Assembly (NCBI RefSeq): GCF_002078875.1
Contig: NC_034410.1
Span: 37,228,145-37,292,144, forward strand
DNA length: 64,000 nt
Source: Numida meleagris
Lineage: Eukaryota; Chordata; Aves; Galliformes; Numididae
Direction: 5' to 3'
Positions 53,801 to 64,000 of the stretch are shown one piece after another; position 1 is the stretch's first letter; every line of letters starts with the position of its first letter. The position numbers and the translations under genes are program-made. Below the pieces are notes generated by a model. The model searched no databases. It was not told where the DNA came from and saw only the letters and a program-made list of their open reading frames with translations.

Positions 53801-56800
53801 TGATAAAATGGGGTGTGTGAAAAGCATATTGGACAGATTAAAAAAACAGTGGTGCAGCGTATTGGACAGATTAAAAAAACTAATTCAGAATTTTCTGTTA
53901 TAGAGCTGTGTGTAAATGTATTGCACAAGACAAGATGGAAATTGCTGCTTTTTCGGTAAATTTCATTCCTCCATTTAGTGTCACCTTTGTTTAACTAACA
54001 CGGAGTTTGATTTTAACCAAGCACTCAGAGATAGCTTTTATGCCACTTGTTTCAGAAGGAGATGCAGAATGGGATGTCATCTTTGCACTGCTGATAGCCA
54101 GGTTTCCCCTGATTTATCTCAGCAGCATTGCACAGATATTGAAAAGGACAGCAGAAATGCATGATCCCTCAAGTGATACAGCTGATGAGAAGCATGCGAA
54201 CTATCTGGACCCAGGCTAAAAAAGTATAGGAGACATCTTTTTCCTTTCTCTTTCCACGGTGTCATGAGCAGTAAAATGTTGAAAGTGTCAAAAATGATGC
54301 AGCAATGTAAATTAAGGATGTAGACATCCTCCCATCCTGTGATGGGAAGGAGCTAATCTATCAGAACAATTTTAGAGTAAATCAGTTTCATGATTATTAA
54401 TATATGGATCTAATCTACATTCAATTCTGTCCAAATTACCTTGTGCTGAAAGAACAAGTTCTGTGTAATGAAAAGAAACAAATGAAGCTCAGAGAAAAAT
54501 AATTAAAGCTGGGAGTTGGAATGGGAATTGGAATGAGTATTGTCTTCATGTTCGATGTTGAAAATTTACTCTTACAGTAACCCAGCTTCCTCATCCATAG
54601 GTGGAGATGGTAATACTCATCTACGTTCCAAGAGTATGCCACAAAGATCTACTGATAAGCCATTAGAACTGCTATTATTAATACTATATATAGCTGACAT
54701 GCAAACTAAAAACAAACAAACAAAAAACCCAACTTCAAAGCAGCTTCACAGACTGCATTTCTGGTGTAATCTCTTTTGGAGACTGCTTCTACAGATTTCA
54801 GAAAAAAAAGTTATTCTTAATTTATTTACTACATTTTGGCATATATTTTGCCATTGACTTCAATTCTATTTTACAGCTTATTAGTTTTAGGGGATTTTGT
54901 TCTCTTTATGATGTGGAAACGCAGTAGCACAGTGATTCAATGAACACCAGTTTTACCAACCAGCCAGATTTAACAGGCTATTTCTTGTTGTATCCTATAA
55001 ACACAATGAGCAGCCAATCTGATATTTAATGATGCAAACCATAAGCAGAGGTACTGTTTTGTGCCAAGATACAATATGTGGTGATTGCAAAAGCTTACAG
55101 AGAAATTTAGTTGAGAAAAAAAAAACACAGCATGGAGTTTCTGAGTTGTTCTTCTGTGGGTATCTAAACCAACTATCTTTAGTATAAGAAGCAGATAAAT
55201 AGATTAATTAGAAAGCTTCCAAAGGTTTTAGCAGAATGAGAGAAAACTTCTTGTTGTCCTTTTAATCTGTGGAAAGTATTTGCTATCAACTGTGCTTTTT
55301 ATGGGAAAACTTTATCAGAACAGGATTCATATTTTCCTGTTCTGCCATCTGCTAGCTAAGAGACTTTGGTATGAACAATATAGCAGTCACAAAATCTGCT
55401 ACCTTCTAAAAGATGAGTATTTTTCAGAATCTTAAAGGTTCAACAACTTCGTTAAGTTCTTCATAATGATGCAGAATTAGGATTTTCTTTGAGGTATCCT
55501 AACCAAATTATAACCTACTCTGTTTTACAAATCTTTTTTGTGCCTCTTAAGAGGAGTTAGTTTGTTGTTTTTTTTCCTCCTTAAAAATATCTTTGTACAA
55601 CTCCCAGAAGTGAGATTTTTTTACCATTAGGATTTTCTGAACAAACATAAGAAGTACAACTTTATAGTCCAGGGTATGTATTGCAGTGCTGTTCTTGCTC
55701 ACATATAGACAATAAAAAGTAACAAGAAAAGTCTTAAAAATTCAACAAGAAAAAGCAGAGTTGCCAGTAATGACCTGATTTACAGCTCCTGAGTGCTGGA
55801 AGTTGACAGCACTGGATCATTGGAAGTGTTTCAGTGCTACGGAAATCTGTCCCCTCCTGAACAAACTCACATCAATACAATCCATCAACTTGTTGGAATT
55901 CACAACTGCGTGGATCTTTGTTTCTGAGCTATTGTGTTAAAAAGCTATAGCAAAATTACTTGTTTCTCTTCCAGTTCTCTTATTTCACTCTGATATCCTT
56001 TGACTACATTTTACACGTGTTTCTTCATTTCAGTTTTATTGATCCTTGTGCTTTTTGTAGAGTTATGAACTACAACTAATGAAAACCCTATAGAGCTGTA
56101 GAAACAAATAGTCTTCCATTCTCCAGGACAGATTTAAGCTGTCACTGTCAGCACTAGGATATCTGTCAGTATTAGTCATCCTGCCAGTTTTAAGATAATA
56201 AGAGAAATGATAAGGGTCTGTTCAAAGGCCCACAGACACGGAAAAAGTCTACTGACATCAGCTATTTTGTACCACGTTCCTCTAGCATGGACTAGGGCAC
56301 CAAGAGAAGCTCCTTGTGTCAAATTCTATACTTACTTCTTCACATGCACTCAGTTTTATTGAGCAGACTCATTAAAGTCTACTGGGACCACCATTCTTGC
56401 AACCTTTGTACAACTTTTACCTTACTTTATGCAGTCTATCTGGGCGAGTAGCCAGGCCTTCATATTTTACAAAGGAAAGCTTTTTCCTCTGCCAGTCTGA
56501 GTTCATTCCTTTGCTTCATTCCTATTTACTGTACTTCCTTCAGCAGGTTCAAAGGGGTTGGTTCTTTGTTGGATATTTACCCCTTGGAAACAATAAAACT
56601 GGCAGCAACGTGCCTTTGTCAAATTTGGGCCCAAAATATTTGTCCACAGGAATACATCATTAGGGACATTATCTCTGCAGACAAAGCAGCCTGCCTGCTG
56701 AGCACCACAGCCCAGCTCCCCTTTGACACCCTGCCAGCTGGGCTCACGCCTGCTTTCAGGCAGACCGCTGCCTCAGCCATGGGTCACATGGCAGCCAGCA

Positions 56801-56847
56801 GTATTCCAGCCTCTGCTCTCCCAATCTCATTGCCATGTTCAGAGACT
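47819..56847. other. Upstream region, no gene recognised
   Basis: This is about 9 kb of AT-rich sequence. I find no exon with family similarity, RNA gene or recognisable transposon. One small direct duplication is at 53824-53880. Open frames such as 52107-52526 (+) and 52695-53084 (-) show low-complexity composition without known motifs. Confidence 0.5.
53824..53880. repeat. Short direct repeat, 33-bp period
   Basis: TATTGGACAGATTAAAAAAAC occurs twice, about 33 bp apart (from 53827 and from 53860), with a similar base context before each copy. Confidence 0.9.
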
Positions 56848-57014
56848 GTCCAGAAAAACAGAAGACACCCCAAACTGGAGATGTTCAAGGCCAGGCTGGA
56901 TGGGGCCCTGAGCAGCTGGATCTAGTGGGTGGCAGCCCTGCCCATGGCAGTGGGGTTGGAACTACATGGTCTTTAAGGTTCCTTCTAACCCATGCCATTC
57001 TGTGATTTTATGAT
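56848..57014 (+). mobile_element. CR1 LINE 3' end, plus strand
   Basis: This is a canonical CR1 3' end: ATGTTCAAGGCCAGGCTGGA, TGGGGCCCTGAGCAGCTGGA, CCCTGCCCATGGCAGTGGGG, TTGGAACTACATGGTCTTTA, then CCATTCTGTGATTTTATGAT. Only the last 170 bp or so are present. Confidence 0.93.
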
Positions 57015-60000
57015 ATACGACCACAGTTACCTAAGTAATGGTATCTGAAATATAAATTGAGAGCTGCCATGGTGCCCATGCCAGTGCTGACAGCACCAAC
57101 CCCTTCCTGACCTCTTCCAGGTGGGCACAGCAGAAGCAGAAGCTCTCTCCCACCAACCCTGCATCATTTTCCCAAATAGCTGCAGCTAAACCGACAGAGC
57201 CAGTGGTACTTTGACACTGGCATAGCTTCATACATATTAGCGACTTTGTCAGGATAATTTCACTGGCTAGACAGAGAAGATTATTTTTCTATGTCCCTAC
57301 ACAACATATATACACTGGCAAAATCATCAAAAGCCACTTCACTGCTTGCCCAGTCACAAAGGAGCTAGTGCCTACAAATTAAGTAAGTGGCAGAGTGAGG
57401 AATGAAATTGAATTGCACATATTTCTTCACAAAAACGCTGCATGAAACTACTGCATTCTTGTATTTCAAGCATTATATTTTTGTGGCAACAGGGAGTGAA
57501 AAAGAGAAGTCTCTTTCTTTCAAATGCTATTTTTTCCACTAGCACTTTTTAAATTAGATCTTTTTCCAGCTGGTTTCGTGCAGATACGGTTTCCCTTGCA
57601 AGTATTAGTCTTTACACACTACACAAATTAAAGGAGTACACAATGTATTATCCTCAGAGAGAGACAAAACTCCTCCACCAATTCAGAATGCTGGCCACTG
57701 ATGCTGATCAGTGAAAACAACCAGAGCTTAATATACAGCTGGGTGCCAGCTAGGCTTCTGAGTTTTTTACTTCAAAGACGAAGTGAGATAACTGAGTCAA
57801 CAACCTCCAAAATAAAAGGGGAGTCCTACAACTCTCAACTGAAGATAGATAAGAGGAAGAAAAAGGGGCTATTTGAGTAAGAAGAAGCCTTAATAAAATC
57901 CAGAGACCAGCCTGCTGAAAGACATCTGACTGGCTCCAAACCAAGACATTAACAGTGGATGTAAACCCAGGAACTTCACTAAATAGATGGTCTCTTACTC
58001 ACTATGGGGTGTTTACGAAAAATGATTCCATTTTCCCAGAGACCGTGACTGAGCAGCACCTCCTGCATTCATATCACATTTACATTTCCAACAGAGCACA
58101 GCGATGATGAATGCTACAGATGCAAAGAGCTGCACAAAGCCGTGTAGCACTGGAGAATCCAGCCACTCCTAAGAAGAATCTGGGATAAGGGATGTTCACA
58201 GTTGCCAGCATTTTTGTTTGGTTTAGCAGCCTGCTAGAATATTTAACAATACAATACATTTCTTTTTCAAACACACTGTCATGTGTTGCATTGCTCTGAG
58301 GACCAATATTTTATACATAGTTCACTTGTAATAAGATTCTAAACTGCAAAAGAAAAAGCTTCATTTGCTGGGATTTGTGCATCACTGAAACAGTCAGTAG
58401 TTTGGAAGTGGATTGGTGTACATGCAGAGTCAAAAATCTCATTTACATGCTAAATAAAGTAAGACCTATATGCAGTTTTTCATTGCTGCACCATAAGGAA
58501 AACTTTTGACATGCAGGTGGAACAATCTTTGTTTCTTATTAGAAACAACTGAATTCCAAACAGATTTTTAAAATTAAAGAAATCAGATCAGAAGAAGTTG
58601 CACTGACTCCATTTTAAAAAACAACATGATGGCTGGTGTGACTGCCCATCAGAAGATGAGATTCGCAACTGGAACACTCTGACTCTGCAAAAAGTACAAA
58701 CTGACAAGCAGCCTGATCCTCAACCACAGCCTGATCCTGTTCCCATTTATCTTGAGAGAACTTCTACTCACTGCTTATATTATTTCACAGGAAAGCAGAA
58801 AGCTTAAGGCAGCAGGCAAGGTAGGCAGCAGCCTGGAGCTGAAAGCTGCCTACATCCAGGAGAAGATGGAGCAAGGAGCTCATTTGCAATTCCATAGCCC
58901 TTCCTAGCACATCTAAAATGCACTGGCTGACACAAAGGCCTTCATCTGAAATTTGACATGGATAAGAACATGCATCAATTACAAGTCTAAACTGTTTTGG
59001 AACTGGATAGCTGATTTCTGAAATATTCTTACAAATCTGTATTACTGTGTAATTCACCTCCTGAATAAATCTATGCTTTCACAAAGTGATTGAATGAACC
59101 CTTACTTCATGCAGGGGAATATTTGTTTCTCTCAGTATTCTTTCACAGCTTATAGATATGCTGTTTTTTAAAATTCATGTAAGGCTCTAGGACAATTTCT
59201 GTTCCATCTTGCACAGATTTCTCCCAGACAAGACTGACATTTCTCTCTTTGCAGTTGTAGGGAATATTTAACTATCTTCTATAAAGAGAACAGCAGCTTC
59301 AGCTGGGATCCTGAGAGACCGTGCCCTGGGCAACGCTACCTATCTGTTAAGGAGGAGCAAAGCCAGAGCTCGAATCAGAGAGAAGATAAGGGACTACAGG
59401 TGGGAAGCGTCAGTGCTACCTCCAACCTTCTGTGCACAGGGCATTTCCTCCTGGTTTTGGGAGACAGGGATTGACCTGACTTAGCTGACCCCAGCAGTAA
59501 TGCTGTGGATGTGAATCCTGAGACACAGAAGGATCAGCGTCCACTCAAATTAATTAGTCATGGAGTGGGACTTGGCTTCATTTTTTGCCAATGCATTTCC
59601 CCTATGGGCAGTTGGACTGGATCTATGTCTAGGTACCATAAACTGACCTTCAGACTCTGAGGAACAGGTGTCACAAAGCAGAGCCTCCATGCATTTACCT
59701 ACAAAGGATTCTTGCACTATACTCAGCATTTTGAGCTCCAAAGTCACTGGCCTCTCCTTGAAAATATGCAGAATAAAGCTTATTTCTGTTTGATAAGACC
59801 TGCCTCATTCCTCCTGTGTACAAACTCCTAAAAATTTTTATCATTCTGGTCCTCCATAAGAGTCAGGAAATAATAATAAAAAAAGAAATCAGTGGGTGTT
59901 TTTAAGCATTTTAGTTGCCAAAGTATGACTTGAATGGTTATAATGTGTGATTCACCTCAAACGAGTTTCTCTATGTCCTCGACATTTAAAGATTACCCAA

Positions 60001-63000
60001 AAGACTACACTCCCTTACAGCTGTTTGTATCACCAAATCCAAAAAATCAAATGAATATCTGGCATAAGCAAATTCTTAGTCAGAAACCATAGCAAGAGTC
60101 ATCAGCTTTCCAAAGAATGGCATACAGAAAACAAAGTTCACCAGTAAGGAGGGAAACTTCAGAGGAGTCAGTTGATCAGAAAGCATTAGTATCAAACTCA
60201 GTGCTCTCATGCAATAATATATTTTTGTGTAACAACAGCAGGAAAAAAAAAAAAAAAAACAGCCTTGAAACAGAATGACAAAGATGTCACGAAAGTACCA
60301 TCAAGGAGTCTAGCTAAGAAAAAGTATTCTTGGATTTTCCAAGAGAGCTGGGAACATTTTTAAAGGGCAACATATTCTGGTCTGCTTTCCCAAATGTGAA
60401 TACTTGCCCAAAATAAAGGCAATTGCAGATTCCCCCTTTGTGGCTTCAGTCTTTCAGCAGTGGTCAGTCCATCATCACTTGCACGAACTCTAGCTTGCAA
60501 ATATAAGCCTTAGATTTTTGCATATTTCTACAGCTGGTTGCAAAGGATTTCAGTGCAATGCCACAGTACTGAGAATGTGCTAACACACTCCATCTTTCTC
60601 TATATTGCCATTACAAGTCAGCCTGCTGTTAAGGAAATTTGAGTTAATCTTGCCAATATTCTGTGCTGTGTCATGTGCTGCTTATTAGGAACTGCAGGCA
60701 ACCAGACAGTCTCAGCTGGTCAGCTGCAGGAGCTGCAGAAGTCTTCCCCATCTCTCTGGTGGCGAAGACACCAAGTCTGCCACTATCACAGTTCTCTTCA
60801 GGAGAAGCAAAGCAGAAAGCACTAATTACGTTAAGATGCCATGGTAGGCGGTACAGCAAATGCCATTCAGAATGAACAGTCGAGTGCGAAGGACAGAAAG
60901 TTTGATTTCTCTTTCCAAGAAACACAGCAGAAAGTTGAACACTGGATACCTTCTCTGAAACAGTACAACTTGCATGCATTTTTCCCAATTTATGTATAGC
61001 GATGAAACACTCCTTAAGCCTTCCATTAGGAACTTACTTGCAGCAGGCTCTCACTGTTCCAACAAACCTGAAGTTCTCAATGCAGACATCAGCTAACATC
61101 CAGCAGCAGATTTCCTTCACCTGGCCATATGGACATACCCCCCCCCCAGTGGGGCTGGGTAGCACTGCAACTGACTCACGAGCAGGGTTTGCAGTAAGTG
61201 GTTTTGGGGCTACGTGAAGTAGTGGAGGACAGAAAAGTTTAAAAAAGGTTTTCACTTTACAAGGTTTTATATAAACTCTGGTATACTACAGGTTACCTAT
61301 CAGGATGAATGTAAATGTCTTACGTGAGACAAATCACACACCTCACTGCACGGGACTAAAGGAGATTTGCTTCTTGGTGGATGTCTCTTGTAAATCCAGT
61401 GCCATTTATGTTAGCATCAAACTCCACACTTACCCTAAGCAATCTCTTCTACTGCTCATCTCTTTCTTCAGTTACAGCCTTTCCCCCCGGTATGGAGTTC
61501 TCCTCCTGCAAATTTGACTCCTAGTATTCGGCTATATTTATGAACAATGCTGGCTTTCCCTCTCCTTCACAGCTAATTTTTATGCATTTCTAGAGAAATA
61601 TTATCATTGTCTTCCAAATAGTCTTTCTGAGTAACCAGCAGTTGTGCTTCACTAACTCTTTACTCAAAACTCCAGTTTCCTAAGACTGCAATATTTCTGG
61701 TTGCTGTCATCTAGCCACTGCTACTGCCCCCTGATTCTCCAGACAGGACCTCAGCAGGGAAGCATCACGACGTGCATGTCTATTACCCATACTGGATGCT
61801 TTCCTTTGGAGTAAGTCTATTTCCTTCAGTTCAAATCAAACTATGCTGAGATCACCCTGAAAAAAGAATGTGTCCCTTCATGTAGTTCCTCCGCAGTAGC
61901 TACTCTGTTTCAAGTATTTATTTGACATTTCCAAATTAATTTCTGGTTGCGCTCCTTAGTCAATATGTGCACACGCACCAACTTACGCATTCCTCCATTT
62001 TAGACTTCATGTCTAGGTCCGCACTGTAGCAGACTGTTCGACTTTTAGCAATTCTGCATTTAGTGACAACTACTGAAGGCAGAAGGAGAATGTCAGTGAG
62101 CATTTCTGAAAGTAAGACCTAGCTTTGGATCATTTTTTTCCAGCTACCTAGAAAGCAAATGTCACATTTTTATTGTTATAATGGATTAGATGTCATTATT
62201 GTTCAAGTAAGAATATATTTAAGTGAAGTCCTAAATGTTATTTTACAGGAATAACCAACACATCACAGCCCCAGTTTTCATTCACAGAACCGTAAAAGGT
62301 CAGCATGCAAATGCAGCATGCTAAAAATGGATCTGCTCTGAGTAATGCCCAATCAAGTTAATTAAACTAAATCCTGAAGACAAAGTTTATCTTTTTGTTT
62401 TACCTCTGATATTTTGAATTTGTTCTACAGACTAAGGCTTGGCTCAAAATGTCAGAGAAAAAAAGAAGAGAAATTAAGTAATGCAAAAATAACATTTTCT
62501 TTCATTATGCACAATCTATTTATACAGTAGCTATCTCTGCACTACTTTTTCCAGGAAAAGCACCAAACTGATGAGCAAAGATTATTCTGCTTTTTTTTCT
62601 TTTTTTCCAACTTCAGTCTTGCTCTATTTCAATTTCAGTATGTATGCAACCCATTACATGATCATTAAAACAATGTTGTCATGATGTACCTTCCTTTCTG
62701 CCAGGCAAGCAATAAGCTTTTAAGCCATCTGAAAGCAACCAGAGGACTTTGAAGAGTAGTCTCGCCAGCATAACCTCCAGTCCTTTGTGGGTGACACACA
62801 GAATTTTGTGATTTTATTTTTGTTAGAAACAGGGCACTTCAAACGTGGAATAAAATACAAAATCATAAATGAAATGATCCAAACATCAATGAGTTCATAA
62901 ACCCATGATAAAAAAATATATTTTTTCTACTAAACACTTAAAATCTTCAGATGGGTGGGGAAGGAAAAAGGGAAATTATTAAGCGCAAAATGAAAACTCA

Positions 63001-64000
63001 ACTTAATATGCAGGTTTGAAACTAGAACAACTGAGATATACACAAAACATATAGCAACTGGTGTATCTGAGAAGTACCTGAGCAGGCAAAGTAGTTAGTT
63101 AACATCTCTTTGCTTAACACCAACAGTCTCACAAGTTCTGCTGGGTTATACTACTCCTCAGTTAAAGGAATAAATAAAAGGATTTGATCAGTATAATAGT
63201 TGTATGCACATACATCTGAATACCCCTGTTCAAGAAGTCCTTTGAGACTACCACATCCTGGAATAAAACTTAATGGAAGACACACGCTACAGCAAAGTAC
63301 ATACAACTTTAGCCAGCTAAACTGTCCTTATTTACAAAAGATGGCTTCTTCTCTGCATGAAGTTGTTTGCAATTCCTGTAATTCCATCTGTATGAGACCA
63401 CATACAGATAAGGCTTTATTTTTATTTTTTATTTTTCAGATACCTTTTTCATATTTTCCTTTGTTACTTACCAGTAAAATTAACTGCTATGTGATCCTTC
63501 AAAATGTAATGTAACAATACTGACAAGCATTAATACTGGAAAAAGTGGGAAAAAAATAAGATTCAGAGCCTATCCAAATCCACTCTTCAGTATTACAGGA
63601 GTTCTAGACCATGCTACAGCAAGGTTCATCTATGGATTGAAAACACTGTGTTCTCCAAAGCCCCTTTACAGAGGGTGCTTTACTGAAAGATGTTGCACTT
63701 GCCCTGATGTTACAGACAAAATTCCCAAAGGTCAGAAGACACAAAAATCCCATCAACTGAATGCAGTCGTGTGTGGACAGTAATATGGAAAATGTGGCAC
63801 CTTCCTCTACTCCCTTCCTAAAAATATCAGGTGGTTGTTTTTGACCCTTGATGGGCACTCGGCTGTTGCTTTTATAAAATCATCTGTTAAACACTAGCGC
63901 CTTTTGCCTGACTGCTAGCTCGTGAGCCATGACCCTAACTCCTCTCTGTGTATAAATCTTACTTTCGCTGAGTTTCCTTTGCCATCTCAGTACACAGTCA
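57015..64000. other. Far upstream region, no gene recognised
   Basis: This is AT-rich sequence with an A tract at 60243-60259 and a C run at 61140-61147. No coding exon, RNA gene or mobile element could be supported. It may be THRB intron (if the main promoter lies further out) or intergenic sequence. Confidence 0.5.

Overview
This is vertebrate nuclear DNA, almost certainly from a galliform bird (chicken or a close relative). It is AT-rich and intron-dominated, with several CR1 LINE copies that have the bird-type 3' end (imperfect TTCTATGAT tails) and an internally deleted mariner element. The only gene I can support is THRB, the thyroid hormone receptor beta gene, read entirely on the minus strand. 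No prokaryotic, phage or CRISPR-type system is present, and I see no undescribed multi-gene system.

The gene runs from high to low coordinates. A 65-nt exon at 40306-40370 ends in ATG TCA G and fits the initiator exon of the short avian isoform TRbeta0. A TRbeta1-type N-terminal exon lies at 27960-28245 (95 codons plus 1 nt). The TRbeta2 N-terminal exon (the cone, pituitary and cochlea type) lies at 20835-21162 (109 codons plus 1 nt). All three end one base into a codon, so each can join the shared exon 11082-11182 (first zinc finger). That exon is followed by 4969-5116 (second zinc finger) and 3005-3210 (hinge and start of the ligand-binding domain). The shared exons are 101, 148 and 206 nt, with consensus splice sites and consistent phases. 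The remaining ligand-binding exons must lie beyond position 1. The window therefore holds the whole choice of N-terminal domain and the full DNA-binding domain, but not the hormone pocket.

Regulatory candidates cluster around the TRbeta2 exon. There is a minus-strand TATA box (21323-21332), a nuclear-receptor half-site beside an OTX/CRX-like site (21392-21407), and a touching ONECUT/OTX composite (21668-21681). The composite fits the logic of the OTX2/ONECUT1-driven THRB enhancer described in chick retina. An intronic CRX-like plus MARE-like cluster lies at 16970-16994. About 3 kb upstream of the TRbeta0 exon is a compact CpG island (43440-43645) with a strong CTCF-type motif. It may be a promoter, an insulator, or both.

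Repeats: minus-strand CR1 copies lie at about 3320-4015, 7501-9415 (the largest, with decayed reverse-transcriptase reading frames), 12237-13200 and 41667-42508. Short plus-strand CR1 tails lie near 15222, 42776, 47652 and 56848. A mariner-derived element lies at 41145-41608, and there are several short tandem repeats. From about 43870 to 64000 I recognise no gene, only CR1 tails and unassigned sequence.
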